From assembly GCA_023414355.1 (NCBI GenBank), contig JAEZOB010000022.1:110734-174733 (forward strand): a stretch of DNA of 64,000 bases. The letters run 5' to 3'. Position 1 is the stretch's first letter. Every line of letters begins with the position of its first letter. The position numbers were made by a program, and so were the translations under genes. This stretch comes from Bacillota bacterium. GTDB lineage: Bacteria; Bacillota; Clostridia; Lachnospirales; Lachnospiraceae. Shown here piece by piece: positions 1 to 9,317 of the stretch. Under the pieces are notes generated by a model, which was not told where the DNA came from, ran no database searches, and worked only from the letters and a program-made list of their open reading frames with translations.

Positions 1-175
1 GATTGACAATATATCCCGTAATATAGAGCTTTATATTAATCTAAGTAATGTTATTCATTAATTTTGCTAAATTGAAAAATAGTACTTTGTCAGCTAAGAT
101 AATTAGTATCAGTTAGTTCTAAACATAGTTAAAATATTTTTACTTTCGCGGAATAATCGAGGAAATGGAGTAAAC
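1..175 (+). other. Upstream region of xpt, no recognised riboswitch
   Basis: This AT-rich stretch precedes the xanthine phosphoribosyltransferase gene. I looked for the purine riboswitch core that often precedes xpt in Firmicutes and did not find it; an aptamer lying before base 1 cannot be excluded. The only clear signal is a purine-rich ribosome binding site, GGAAATGGAG, just before the ATG at 176. Confidence 0.4.
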
Positions 176-751
176 ATGCAGCTGTTGAAGGATAGAATAA
201 TCAAAGACGGAAAAATACGCTCAGGAAATGTACTGAAGGTGGACAGCTTTTTAAATCACCAGATGGACATTGAACTGTTTGAGGAAATCGGTAAGGAATT
301 TAAAGAAAGATTTAGTGATCAGAAGATTACAAAGATTCTTACCATAGAAGCTTCCGGCATCGGTATAGCCTGCATTACGGCACGTTATTTTAAGGTTCCG
401 GTCTTATTTGCCAAAAAGAACCAGACCAAAAATATTGCAGGGGATGTGTTCACCAGTCAGGTAGAATCCTTTACCCATGGAAGGGTTTATGATATCATCG
501 TGGCCAAGGATTTTTTGAAGCCGGAGGACAGAATACTGATTATTGACGATTTTCTCGCAAATGGGGCGGCGCTCCTTGGATTGGCAAAGCTGGTTCAGGA
601 TGCGGGAGCAACCCTGGTCGGAGCGGGAATCGTGATTGAGAAAGGCTTTCAGACAGGAGGCAGGCTGATCCGCGATAGCGGAGTCAGAGTGGAATCACTA
701 GCAATTGTTGATTCCATGAGTGAGGAAGAAGGAATTATTTTTCGAGCATAA
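176..751 (+). CDS. xpt: Xanthine phosphoribosyltransferase
   Basis: Cytoplasmic purine salvage enzyme that joins xanthine to PRPP to give XMP. The 191-residue length matches the Xpt family (about 190). The PRPP-binding loop is visible as LIIDDFLANG at residues 121-130, and the family-typical VLFAKKNQT lies near residues 76-84. The ATG start has a good ribosome binding site. The gene lies upstream of a BMP-type nucleoside transporter, which fits a purine uptake and salvage module, although 144 bases separate it from the transporter. The family assignment is secure; preference for xanthine over guanine is inferred from similarity to Bacillus Xpt. Confidence 0.93.
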   Translation: MQLLKDRIIKDGKIRSGNVLKVDSFLNHQMDIELFEEIGKEFKERFSDQKITKILTIEASGIGIACITARYFKVPVLFAKKNQTKNIAGDVFTSQVESFTHGRVYDIIVAKDFLKPEDRILIIDDFLANGAALLGLAKLVQDAGATLVGAGIVIEKGFQTGGRLIRDSGVRVESLAIVDSMSEEEGIIFRA

Positions 752-895
752 CATCACAGCAAATGATATTATGTGGGATCCGCTGTCTATGGAGAGTTCT
801 TTGACAGCAGCGAATGATAGGTTTACTTTAGGCATATGCCATGGTAATACAGCCGAGGCTGCAAACTCGGACACATTAAGGAGGAGACTAAAAAT

Positions 896-2095
896 ATGTT
901 CAAGAAATTATTATCACTCATTGTCGTAGCTTCAATGGTATTATCCTTTGCTGCCTGCGGCACAAAGGAAACAACGACAGAAACAACAGCAACAGATACT
1001 GCAGCAGACGCTACCGCGGCACCGGCCGAGACAGCGGCAGCAGATACCACAGCAGCTGGTCTTTTTGCTCCCATAGCGAAAGAGAATATCAAGGTTGGTG
1101 TAATTCATATCGGAGATCCTGCTGATGGAGCAGGCTATACCTTTGCACACGATCAGGGTATCGTTGCAATGCAGCAGAACCTTGCACTTGCCGATACTCA
1201 GATCATTCGCAAGAATAATGTAAATGATGCAGATGCTGTTGCCATCAGAACAGCAATTGAGGAATGTATTGAGGAAGGCTGCAATATCATCTTCGGAACC
1301 AGCTGGGGCTATATGGATACCATGGAAGAAATGGCGACGGAATATCCCGAGGTTATCTTCTCCCACTGCTCAGGATATAAGAGCAATGGTACTAACTTTA
1401 ATAATTATTTTGGCCGTATCTATCAGGCTCGTTATTTGGCTGGTGTTGCTGCCGGTCTTAAGACTCAGTCCGATAAGATTGGATTTGTAGCAGCGATGGA
1501 TAACAAGAACTCAGAGGTTACCGGAGGAATTAATGCATTTGCAATGGGTGCTGAGTCTGTGAATCCGGATGCAAAGGTTTATGTAAAGGTTACAAACACT
1601 TGGTTTGATCCAACGTTAGAGCAACAGGCGGCAGAAGCATTACTGGATGCCGGTTGTGATGTAATCGCGCAGCATGCAGATACCACCGCTCCTCAGCTGG
1701 CAGCAGAAAAAAGAGGAGTTTGGGGTTGTGGTTACAATTCTGATATGACTAAGGATGCACCTGCAGCACACTTAACAGCTCCGGTATGGAACTGGGGTGC
1801 TTACTATACGAAGGCAGTTCAGTCTTTAATCGATGGTACCTGGACCGGAGAAAATTATTTCGGTGGTATGGATGACGGACTTGTTGATATTTCTCCTCTG
1901 AGTAACAATTGTGCAGAGGGCACTGCAGATGCAGTAGAAGCAGCAAGACAGAAAATCATGGGCGGCTTTAAGGTATTTGAGGGCGATCTCTATGACAATG
2001 CAGGAAACCAGGTATGCAAGGCAGGCGAGGCTATCGCAGATGCAGATATCACCGGTGCTATGAACTGGTACTATAAAACCGTAGTTGTTCAGTAG
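896..2095 (+). CDS. BMP-family nucleoside-binding lipoprotein of ABC transporter
   Basis: Extracellular substrate-binding lipoprotein of the basic membrane protein (BMP/PnrA/BmpA) family, expected to hand nucleosides to the ABC permeases encoded downstream. Residues 1-21 form a lipoprotein signal with lipobox LSFAAC and the acylated Cys at 21. A low-complexity Thr/Ala linker covers about residues 22-55 and tethers the domain to the membrane. The family fold follows from KVGVIHIGDPADGAGYTFAH, with later motifs such as SDKIGFVAAMDN. The ATG has the strong site AAGGAGGAG. It is the first gene of a four-gene transporter operon. The ligand is inferred from the family and from the neighbouring xpt. 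Confidence 0.92.
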   Translation: MFKKLLSLIVVASMVLSFAACGTKETTTETTATDTAADATAAPAETAAADTTAAGLFAPIAKENIKVGVIHIGDPADGAGYTFAHDQGIVAMQQNLALADTQIIRKNNVNDADAVAIRTAIEECIEEGCNIIFGTSWGYMDTMEEMATEYPEVIFSHCSGYKSNGTNFNNYFGRIYQARYLAGVAAGLKTQSDKIGFVAAMDNKNSEVTGGINAFAMGAESVNPDAKVYVKVTNTWFDPTLEQQAAEALLDAGCDVIAQHADTTAPQLAAEKRGVWGCGYNSDMTKDAPAAHLTAPVWNWGAYYTKAVQSLIDGTWTGENYFGGMDDGLVDISPLSNNCAEGTADAVEAARQKIMGGFKVFEGDLYDNAGNQVCKAGEAIADADITGAMNWYYKTVVVQ

Positions 2096-2112
2096 ACAGA
2101 TTGGTGGTCATT

Positions 2113-3669
2113 GTGGAAAATACAAAACGAGAAACAATGGCAATCGAACTCAAACAGATTACTAAAACATTTGGGTCGGTTGTGGCAAACAACAAAATAG
2201 ACCTATCCGTTAAGCAGGGCGAGATACTCGCCCTGCTTGGCGAAAACGGATCAGGTAAAACTACCTTGATGAACATGCTATCCGGAATCTACAAGCCCGA
2301 CAGCGGTTCTATTTTCATTAATGGGCATGCAGTAACCATCAACTCTCCGGAGGATTCCATTCGTCTTGGTGTCGGCATGATTCATCAGCATTTTAAATTG
2401 GTAGAGGCACTATCCGCAGTTGATAATATCATACTTGGTTCCACGGAGAAGGGCGTCTTCTTGCATAAGAAGAGAACAGAAAAGATACGGGAAATATCAG
2501 AACGATTTGGTCTAAAGATTGAACCGGAGAAAAAGATTTACCAGATGTCCGTTAGCGAAAAGCAGACAGTTGAAATCATTAAGGTGCTTTATCGCAAGGC
2601 GGATATTTTGATTTTGGATGAACCGACAGCTGTATTGACTCCGCAGGAGACAAAGCGCTTGTTCGAGATTCTGAGACAGATGAAGTCTGAGGGCTGCGCA
2701 GTAATCATCATTACCCATAAGCTGAATGAGGTCTTGGAAATCAGTGATCGAGTGACAATTCTTCGAAAAGGAGAAAGTGTTGCGACGGTCAAGACAGCTG
2801 AGACAAATGTTCAGGAGCTGACAGAACTGATGGTAGGAAGACCGGTGGAGCTATCGATCGAACATCCGCAAACCTATTTTAATGAGAATTTACTCGAAAT
2901 CCATCATCTGACCGTATGCAATGAGGAGGGGTTCGAAGCGATCCGGGATATCAGCTTTGACTTGAACAGAGGAGAGATCCTTGGAGTGGCAGGAGTGGCA
3001 GGCAGCGGGCAGAGGGAGCTTTGCGAGACAATTGCGGGGCTGCTTCCGGTTAAAAAAGGAGCTATACTCTATCATAATGAGAATCTGGCAGGGAAATCAC
3101 CAAATGAAATCATAAAAATGGGAATCAGTATGAGCTTTATCCCGGAGGATCGTCTCGGTATGGGATTGGCAGCTTCTATGGGTATGGTGGAAAATATGCT
3201 TCTGAAAAGATACCATGAAGGCAAAGGCCCCTTTGTCAGTAAAAAGGAAGCCAGAGACCTGGCGAAGAAACTGGTAAAGCAGCTGGATATCGTCACCCCA
3301 AGTGTGGATACCCCGGTGCGCAGATTATCCGGAGGTAATGTGCAGAAGGTTCTGCTAGGCAGAGAGATAGAATCCGAACCCAATGTACTTGTTACAGCAT
3401 ATGCCGTACGGGGGCTGGATATCAATTCCTCTTATACCATCTATGATGCTTTGAATGAACAGAAACAGAAGGGTGTAGGAATTCTCTTTATCGGAGAGGA
3501 CCTCGATGTAATGCTGGAGCTATGCGACAGGATTATGGTACTCTGCCATGGCCGGGTAACGGGAATTGTCAATACAAAAGAAGCGACAAAGGAGCAGCTC
3601 GGACTTCTGATGACCGATGCTTCCGGAAAGGGAGGAGAAACTCATGACAGAGCGTACAATGAAAATTAA
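2113..3669 (+). CDS. Nucleoside ABC transporter, double ATP-binding protein
   Basis: Cytoplasmic ATPase with two nucleotide-binding domains fused in tandem, as in the NupA/YufO and RbsA group. Domain 1 has Walker A GENGSGKTT and Walker B ILILDEPTAVLTPQE. Domain 2 has a Walker A in which the lysine is replaced (GVAGSGQRE), signature LSGGNVQKV and a degenerate Walker B region (LVTAYAVRGLD); such asymmetry is known in this family. I chose the GTG at 2113 because GGTGG sits five bases before it; TTG 2101 and ATG 2137 are alternatives. It follows the binding protein by 17 bases and overlaps the first permease gene. Confidence 0.93.
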   Translation: MENTKRETMAIELKQITKTFGSVVANNKIDLSVKQGEILALLGENGSGKTTLMNMLSGIYKPDSGSIFINGHAVTINSPEDSIRLGVGMIHQHFKLVEALSAVDNIILGSTEKGVFLHKKRTEKIREISERFGLKIEPEKKIYQMSVSEKQTVEIIKVLYRKADILILDEPTAVLTPQETKRLFEILRQMKSEGCAVIIITHKLNEVLEISDRVTILRKGESVATVKTAETNVQELTELMVGRPVELSIEHPQTYFNENLLEIHHLTVCNEEGFEAIRDISFDLNRGEILGVAGVAGSGQRELCETIAGLLPVKKGAILYHNENLAGKSPNEIIKMGISMSFIPEDRLGMGLAASMGMVENMLLKRYHEGKGPFVSKKEARDLAKKLVKQLDIVTPSVDTPVRRLSGGNVQKVLLGREIESEPNVLVTAYAVRGLDINSSYTIYDALNEQKQKGVGILFIGEDLDVMLELCDRIMVLCHGRVTGIVNTKEATKEQLGLLMTDASGKGGETHDRAYNEN

Positions 3670-4756
3670 AAAAGAACCTCTTTTTCATGTGGTCAAGAAA
3701 TCTGAGATCTCTTTCCCCAAAAATCTGCTACTGACTATGCTGGCATTATTGCTTGCCCTGACAGCAGGCGGGATCTTCATTCTTGCGATTGGACAGAATC
3801 CCATAAAAATCTATCAATCCATTTTTCAGGGAGCCTGGAGAAGTAAGCTTGCCGTAAGAGGGACGATCAAAATCGCTATTCCGCTGCTGATCGCTTCTCT
3901 GGGAATTACACCTGCCTTTCAGATGAAATTCTGGAATATCGGAGCAGAAGGACAGATTATCATGGGAGGAATTTTCGCGACCTACTTTGCATTGTTCTTT
4001 GATAAGCTTCCTCATGGAATTCTGATCGCTCTGATGTTTGTGGCAGGAATTGTCGGTGGAGGCCTGTGGGGTATGATTCCGGCTTATTTTAAGACAAAAT
4101 TCAATACCAATGAGACTTTATTTACTCTGATGCTGAATTATATTGCATTATATATGATTAAATTCCTGACGGAAGGCCCCTGGAGAGATCCGAAATCCTC
4201 CGGCTTTCCCAAGATTGCTACTTTTACCGAGAATGCTAGACTGAATCAGATATTTGGTGTTCATGCGGGATGGCTGATTGGTCTGATCCTTGTTGCGGTG
4301 ATCTATGTCTACATCAAATTCACAAAGCATGGCTATGAAATCAGCGTTGTCGGCGAAAGCACCAATACTGCCCGGTATGCCGGCATGAATGTGAAAAAAA
4401 TCGTGATGAGGACCATGTTTTTAAGCGGTGCCATCTGTGGTATCGCAGGAATGACACAGGTTGGCGGAGCGGCCTTTACTCTGGGTGAGGGGGTTGCCGG
4501 TGGGGTAGGCTTTACAGCGATCATTGTAGCCTGGCTTGCTAAGCTTAATCCGGTTCTGATACTGTTTGTTTCTGTGCTATTTGCGATGCTGGAAAAGGGT
4601 TGCAGCGTCATGCAGAGTGCCTTTGGATTATCAGCCGCTGTATCCAGTATCCTGCAGGGTATCATCCTCTTCTTTATTCTTGCATTTGACTTCTTTACGC
4701 AATATCGGGTGGTTTTCAGAAAAAAAAGAAATTTGAAAGTTCCAAATTTCTTCTGA
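3644..4756 (+). CDS. Nucleoside ABC transporter permease 1
   Basis: Integral membrane permease of the BMP-type (RbsC/BPD_transp_2) family with about 8-10 hydrophobic segments, forming the channel with the product of 4831-5781. Typical family features include the Gly/Ala-rich segment around FWNIGAEGQIIMGG and the cytoplasmic loop containing VGESTNTARYAGMN. The ATG at 3644 is preferred over 3617 because AAGGGAGGAG lies directly upstream; the start overlaps the end of the ATPase gene by 26 bases, suggesting translational coupling. The last residues, KRNLKVPNFF, are encoded by the left hairpin of a repeated element (4727-4802), so the tail may have been altered by that element. Confidence 0.92.
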   Translation: MTERTMKIKKEPLFHVVKKSEISFPKNLLLTMLALLLALTAGGIFILAIGQNPIKIYQSIFQGAWRSKLAVRGTIKIAIPLLIASLGITPAFQMKFWNIGAEGQIIMGGIFATYFALFFDKLPHGILIALMFVAGIVGGGLWGMIPAYFKTKFNTNETLFTLMLNYIALYMIKFLTEGPWRDPKSSGFPKIATFTENARLNQIFGVHAGWLIGLILVAVIYVYIKFTKHGYEISVVGESTNTARYAGMNVKKIVMRTMFLSGAICGIAGMTQVGGAAFTLGEGVAGGVGFTAIIVAWLAKLNPVLILFVSVLFAMLEKGCSVMQSAFGLSAAVSSILQGIILFFILAFDFFTQYRVVFRKKRNLKVPNFF

Positions 4757-4802
4757 AGAACCCCAGAATGAGTTCCATTGGATTTTCATTCTGTGCTTCT
4801 TC
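4727..4802 (+). repeat. Two-hairpin dispersed element, copy A
   Basis: First hairpin: GAAATTTG at 4728-4735 pairs with CAAATTTC at 4743-4750. Second hairpin: outer GAAGAA (4755-4760) pairs with TTCTTC (4797-4802), inner AGAATGA (4765-4771) pairs with TCATTCT (4786-4792), with a loop containing TCCATTGGA. The same architecture recurs at 18369-18446 with different stem sequence. Confidence 0.7.
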
Positions 4803-4830
4803 GAGATTTTTATAGAATGGGGGATTATTT

Positions 4831-5781
4831 ATGATCATAAATTTTTTGTTTGCTGCCATAAAAGCAGGTACACCTCTTCTGTTTGGAACCACCGGAGAAA
4901 TCATGACGCAAAAATCCGGTAATATCAATCTGGGTGTGGAGGGTATGATGTTCATGGGAGCTTTTATGGGTTTTTACACGGGCTATCATACCGGAAATCT
5001 TTCTCTGGCACTTTTGGCTGCTTTTGCGATCGGGGTGCTTGCTGCTTTGATCTATGCCGTGTTGACCGTAAGCTTTAAGGCCAATCAGAATGTTACCGGT
5101 CTTACGCTTACGATCTTTGGAACAGGCTTTGCTAAGTTCTTTGGTGAAATGATGATCAGTAAGTCGGGCGGTTCACCGAAACTGTCAGAGGAGCTGATTG
5201 CATCAGTAGCAGAACGGCCCTTACCGGTGCTCGGTAATATACCGGTGCTGGGGAAACTGCTCTTTTCCCATAATCCGATTGTATATCTTGCGGTATTGCT
5301 TGCAATCCTTTGTACTGTTTATATGTCAAAGACTCGCACCGGATTGAATATGAAAGCTGTCGGAGAGAATGCGGCTGCGGCGGATGCTGCAGGAATTAAT
5401 GTTACCAGGGTAAAATACTTCCATATTCTGCTTGGCGGTGGCATCTGCGCTCTGGGCGGTGCTTACCTGTCTCTGATTAACGGTGGCGGTATCTGGAACA
5501 ATAGTAGCGTAGTTAACGGACAGGGCTGGATAGCGGTTGCGCTTGTTATCTTTGCAAGCTGGAACCCGGCGAAGGCTATCTTTGGCTCTCTGGTATTCGG
5601 TGCGTTCAGCGTCCTTCAGTTTTATGTACCAAAGAATATTATCGAGATCCCGAATGCTTTCTATGTGATGCTTCCCTTCCTGATCACCACACTGGTACTG
5701 ATTGTTACCTCCATGAGAAAATCGAGAGAGGGCTCTCAGCCTGCCGGTTGTGGTATCAATTATTTTAGGGAAGAACGATAG
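4831..5781 (+). CDS. Nucleoside ABC transporter permease 2
   Basis: Second integral membrane permease of the BMP-type transporter, 316 residues, a usual length for the NupQ/YufQ type. It shows the family opening pattern (TPLLFGTTGEIMTQKSGNINLGVEGMM) and a cytoplasmic loop AVGENAAAADAAGINV that parallels the loop of permease 1. The ATG at 4831 has the upstream site GGGGGAT. It is separated from permease 1 by 74 bases occupied by the two-hairpin element, which could set the expression ratio of the two permeases. It is the last gene of the transporter operon; no convincing terminator was found, only a weak inverted repeat around 5820-5860. Confidence 0.92.
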   Translation: MIINFLFAAIKAGTPLLFGTTGEIMTQKSGNINLGVEGMMFMGAFMGFYTGYHTGNLSLALLAAFAIGVLAALIYAVLTVSFKANQNVTGLTLTIFGTGFAKFFGEMMISKSGGSPKLSEELIASVAERPLPVLGNIPVLGKLLFSHNPIVYLAVLLAILCTVYMSKTRTGLNMKAVGENAAAADAAGINVTRVKYFHILLGGGICALGGAYLSLINGGGIWNNSSVVNGQGWIAVALVIFASWNPAKAIFGSLVFGAFSVLQFYVPKNIIEIPNAFYVMLPFLITTLVLIVTSMRKSREGSQPAGCGINYFREER

Positions 5782-6012
5782 GAATTGTTGGTTCGATTGT
5801 ATAATTTCATAAGTCTATTAGGGGAAGCGGCTGATCTGTATACGGACGTTTCCTCTTTTTGTTGTATTATGGGGTTTCATCTGTCAATATGAATCACTCA
5901 ATTTAATATTTACTGATGACAAGGAATATTATAGTATAGATTAAGAGAGCATTTGTTTTGAGCATAACAGGAAAGTATAGCCTGTAGACTGGCTTTAGAA
6001 GTGAGAGGTTTT

Positions 6013-6432
6013 ATGAAAAAGGTAATCGCGTTAGGGACAGGCTTAATTATTGCATTATGTATCATTCTATTCTTAAAACTATCAAGCTCATATACGATAA
6101 AAGAGGCAATGGAGAACGGAGATTTTATCACTTATCCCGAAGAAAAAAATAGGGACAGCTTTGATAATTTTATCGCAAAGCTTCAGATGAAGACAGATGC
6201 AAAGATACGAATCACTGAGTATTCAAAAGAAGGAGAGCCTAGAGTAAATGATCTGGAATACCGCAATCAGGTGTTTCTGCTTCATGCTTTTTATCCTGAG
6301 AAGCTGTTTAATAAAGAGGAAATCAAGAATAATTATAACGAAGTATATTTTGAATCAATCGGAGAGTATAAAGATATGTATTTAGTTAATACGAATACAG
6401 GTGATAAAATGTATATCTGCCAAATCAGATGA
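6013..6432 (+). CDS. Small secreted or membrane-anchored protein, DUF4362-like
   Basis: A 139-residue protein with one N-terminal hydrophobic segment (about residues 3-23) and no obvious lipobox, so it is probably anchored facing the outside. The body contains FDNFIAKLQMKTDAKIRITEYSKEGEP and NDLEYRNQVF, which resemble the DUF4362 family of Firmicute exported proteins of unknown function; this is pattern recognition, not a search result. ATG 6013 is preferred over GTG 6001 because GAGAGG lies just before it. The neighbouring MFS gene starts at or just after its stop codon, so the two may be co-transcribed. No function can be assigned. Confidence 0.7.
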   Translation: MKKVIALGTGLIIALCIILFLKLSSSYTIKEAMENGDFITYPEEKNRDSFDNFIAKLQMKTDAKIRITEYSKEGEPRVNDLEYRNQVFLLHAFYPEKLFNKEEIKNNYNEVYFESIGEYKDMYLVNTNTGDKMYICQIR

Positions 6433-6509
6433 GGTGGAGTATGTTTCTCTCCCGGAAAGGCTTCCCATATCATGTAAATTATGATTCATTAGAAAAAGAG
6501 GTGCAACTT

Positions 6510-7730
6510 GTGAAAGAAATAACTCCCCTATATCCCTGGAAAAGAAATATTATCCTGTTCCTGACGAGCCAGACGATTTCGCTTTTTGGCTCTTCTCTGG
6601 TTCAATATGCAATTATGTGGTACATTACTTTAAATACGAAGTCCGGTGTGATGATGGCAATTTCCATCATCTGCGGATTTCTGCCTACTTTTTTCGTCTC
6701 ACCGTTTGCCGGGGTATGGGCAGACCGATTCAACAGAAAGCGCTTAATTATCATCTCAGATTCCTTTATTGCAATATCGACCTTGGTTCTTGCGATTCTG
6801 TTTTTCGCGGGGTATGATGCACTCTGGCTGTTATTTGTGGTATCTGCGATCCGCTCGATCGGGACAGGGGTGCAGAGCCCTGCAGTCAGTGCTGTGCTTC
6901 CTCAGGTAGTGCCTGAGGAGAAGTTGACAAAAGTGAATGCAACCAATACGAGTATTCAGTCTTTTGTCACTCTGATCTCCCCAATGGCGAGCGGAGCTCT
7001 GCTGTCAATCGCTCCAATAGAAATAATTTTTTTAATTGATGTGATTACTGCCGTGATTGCAGTTATTATTATGACGGCTTTCGTGCACATTCCTCTCCAT
7101 GCAAAGGCATTGGTGGTGCAGGTTACGGGATACTTTGAAGATATGCTGTCGGGGCTTCGATATATTCACCACCATAGGTTCATAAAAGAATTTTTTCTGT
7201 TTCTTGCGGTTTATTTCTTTTTAGTCTCGCCAGTTGCCTTTCTAACCCCACTGCAGGTTACCAGAACCTTTGGAGAGGATGTCTGGCGGCTGACAGCAAT
7301 CGAGATTGTCTTTTCAGCCGGAACGATGCTTGGAGGCTTTATCATGGCTTACTGGAAAGGCTTTCGCAATAAGGTCTATACGATGTTTTTGGCAAGTACC
7401 ATCCTCAGTCTGTTTACGTCTGCGCTTGGGATAACGAATATATTTGCGATATATCTGGTATTTATGGCAGGAGCGGGTGTAGCAATGCCTTTCTTTAACA
7501 CGCCTGCAATCGTCTTGTTGCAGGAAAAGGTGGAGACGGACTATATGGGCAGGGTATTCGGAGTGCTTGGAATGATTACAAGTATTATGATGCCCTTCGG
7601 AATGCTGATTTTCGGGCCTGTAGCTGATATCATAAAGATTGAGTATATGTTGATTGGAACCGGTATTCTGATGCTTGCTGAGGGATTTCTGCTGGTTCGA
7701 AGCAAAGCGATTCTAAAGGAAGGCCTCTGA
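6510..7730 (+). CDS. MFS transporter, MefA/macrolide-efflux-like
   Basis: Major facilitator superfamily exporter with about 12 membrane segments. The opening KRNIILFLTSQTISLFGSSL and the loop GVWADRFNRKRLIIISD are characteristic of the MefA/YfiS-type efflux group. Substrate is unknown; drug export is inferred only from the family. I prefer GTG 6510, which has AAAGAGGTG upstream and matches where family members begin. An ATG at 6429 overlaps the stop of the previous gene by four bases and would add 27 residues that look unrelated to the family; that stretch has no good ribosome binding site. Confidence 0.86.
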   Translation: MKEITPLYPWKRNIILFLTSQTISLFGSSLVQYAIMWYITLNTKSGVMMAISIICGFLPTFFVSPFAGVWADRFNRKRLIIISDSFIAISTLVLAILFFAGYDALWLLFVVSAIRSIGTGVQSPAVSAVLPQVVPEEKLTKVNATNTSIQSFVTLISPMASGALLSIAPIEIIFLIDVITAVIAVIIMTAFVHIPLHAKALVVQVTGYFEDMLSGLRYIHHHRFIKEFFLFLAVYFFLVSPVAFLTPLQVTRTFGEDVWRLTAIEIVFSAGTMLGGFIMAYWKGFRNKVYTMFLASTILSLFTSALGITNIFAIYLVFMAGAGVAMPFFNTPAIVLLQEKVETDYMGRVFGVLGMITSIMMPFGMLIFGPVADIIKIEYMLIGTGILMLAEGFLLVRSKAILKEGL

Positions 7731-7830
7731 GCTGTAGTAATTCAAAAACTATGCAAAAGGGAAGAAATAAGGTATAATCAATATCAAAATGATTATGATG
7801 ATAGAATGAGAAAAGATGGGAGGGAGCTTA

Positions 7831-8514
7831 TTGTCAATAACAAGAGAAGATGAAAGCTTCATGAGTGATACACTTGGATTTTGGAAGGATCTTACCGCTC
7901 AGCAAAAACTCATGCTGAAGGAAGCGGTTATGATAAAGGACTTTTCTGCGGGAGAATCAATGCACAGTGGTTCAGAGCATTGCTCCGGATTGTTTCTGAT
8001 CCGTTCCGGTCAGGTGAGAGCATATATTTTATCGGAAACAGGTAAGGAGATCACACTCTACCGTCTGTTCGACAGAGATGTCTGTATCTTTTCTGCCTCC
8101 TGTATTATGAAAAATATTACCTTTGACATCTATGTGGAGGTAGAGAAGGATACGAAAGCCTATCTGATGCCGACAGCAATGTTTCGTAAGCTGTCTGACG
8201 AATCTCTGGCAATTCAGATATTTACGAATAACCTGATGGCCTCACGCTTCTCCGATGTCATGTGGATTATGGAACAAGCACTGTTTACCAGCTTTGATAA
8301 GAGACTGGCGTCTTTCTTACAGGAGCAACTGGTGATTGAGGGAAGTACGACTCTGGTGATTACTCATGAAAAGATAGCGGCTCATCTGGGAACGGCGCGT
8401 GAGGTAGTTACCAGGATGCTGAAGTATTTCCAGAATGATGGCATCGTAACCTTAAGCCGCGGAACAATTGAGATTAAGAGTGAGGAGAAGCTCAGAAAGC
8501 TGATTGAGGGCTGA
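7831..8514 (+). CDS. Crp/Fnr family transcriptional regulator
   Basis: Cytoplasmic regulator with an N-terminal cyclic-nucleotide-binding-like (cupin) domain, visible as the SGQVRAYILSETGKEITLYRL strand pair, and a C-terminal winged helix (about residues 155-225) with recognition helix IAAHLGTAREVVTRMLKYF. The effector is unknown; no Fnr-type cysteine cluster is present. The TTG at 7831 is chosen because GGGAGGG lies six bases upstream; ATG 7816 and ATG 7861 are alternatives. A TATAAT at about 7773 could be its promoter -10. It may act on nearby genes, but nothing in the sequence ties it to a target. Confidence 0.88.
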   Translation: MSITREDESFMSDTLGFWKDLTAQQKLMLKEAVMIKDFSAGESMHSGSEHCSGLFLIRSGQVRAYILSETGKEITLYRLFDRDVCIFSASCIMKNITFDIYVEVEKDTKAYLMPTAMFRKLSDESLAIQIFTNNLMASRFSDVMWIMEQALFTSFDKRLASFLQEQLVIEGSTTLVITHEKIAAHLGTAREVVTRMLKYFQNDGIVTLSRGTIEIKSEEKLRKLIEG

Positions 8515-8582
8515 CCTCATTCAAAACTGCCGGATCGACCAGGGGTCATCTGCAAAAAATACACGCGGGAATGGAGTATATC

Positions 8583-9260
8583 ATGAATCGATCAATCAAA
8601 GAGCGGCTCGCGGAACTTGCCGAAGAAAAATACCGCCTCTTTTCTTCTTCCCTCACCCCGGGAAAGGAGAACATTCTTGGAGTAAGACTGCCCGCTCTTC
8701 GTAAGTTGGCGAAGGAAATTGTAAAGGGAGACTGGAGAAGCTATCTTAGTGAGGTTGGGGAGGATTCGATGGAAGAGCTTCTGCTACAGGGCATGGTAAT
8801 TGGCTATTGTGATGCGGGGCTTGAGGAGGTTCTGCAACTATCTGCGCACTTTATTCCAAAGATCGACTGCTGGCCGGTTTGTGACAGCTTCTGTGGGGGC
8901 TTAAAGATTACGCTGAAAAACAAGGAACGTGTATGGGAGTTTATACAAGCCTATCTTGAAGCGGACAGGGAATATGAAATTCGCTTCGGAGTAGTCATGC
9001 TGTTGTATTATATACAGGAGGACTATGCGCCTATGGCATTTGCACATTTTGACAGGATCAAACATGAGGGCTATTATGCTAAGATGGCAGTTGCCTGGGT
9101 TCTATCCATGTTCTATGTGAACCTGCCGGAGATCACGATGGAGTATCTGAAGGAAAATGAGCTGGATCAGTTTACTTATAATAAAACACTGCAGAAAATA
9201 ACCGAATCCTTGAAGGTGGATCAGGAGACAAAAAAGCTGATCAAAGGCATGAAAAGGTGA
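8583..9260 (+). CDS. DNA alkylation repair protein, AlkD-like HEAT-repeat
   Basis: Cytoplasmic protein of about 225 residues in the AlkD/DNA alkylation repair family, built from HEAT-like helical repeats and expected to excise alkylated bases. Family hallmarks include GVRLPALRKLAKEI near residues 32-45 and the segment KIDCWPVCDSFCGG, the equivalent of the conserved Trp-Asp region. ATG 8583 is preferred to 8571 because GGAATGGAG lies upstream. The 3' end is unusual: the last 20 or so bases of the gene with the stop codon belong to a 31-bp tandem duplication that continues past the stop. Substrate range is not predictable from the sequence. Confidence 0.87.
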   Translation: MNRSIKERLAELAEEKYRLFSSSLTPGKENILGVRLPALRKLAKEIVKGDWRSYLSEVGEDSMEELLLQGMVIGYCDAGLEEVLQLSAHFIPKIDCWPVCDSFCGGLKITLKNKERVWEFIQAYLEADREYEIRFGVVMLLYYIQEDYAPMAFAHFDRIKHEGYYAKMAVAWVLSMFYVNLPEITMEYLKENELDQFTYNKTLQKITESLKVDQETKKLIKGMKR

Positions 9261-9300
9261 CGGAATTCTGATCAAAGGCATGAAAAGGCGACGGAATTCT
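9239..9300 (+). repeat. 31-bp tandem duplication at the 3' end of the alkD-like gene
   Basis: Two adjacent 31-bp copies (9239-9269 and 9270-9300), both beginning GATCAAAGGC and ending GGAATTCT, differ at one base. That difference is T in the first copy, where it makes the TGA stop, and C in the second. The duplication therefore includes the end of the reading frame. Confidence 0.9.
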
Positions 9301-9317
9301 ATGGAATAATCGTCTAG

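Noticed and set aside
1..175. Possible purine riboswitch before xpt
   Set aside because: The conserved core and loop sequences of the purine aptamer are not present in these bases.
720..929. Short frame between xpt and the BMP lipoprotein gene
   Set aside because: Overlaps both genes in another frame; composition is not protein-like.
2941..3120. Loss of the Walker A lysine in the second ATPase domain as a damaging mutation
   Set aside because: A degenerate second nucleotide-binding domain is a known feature of BMP/ribose-type double ATPases.
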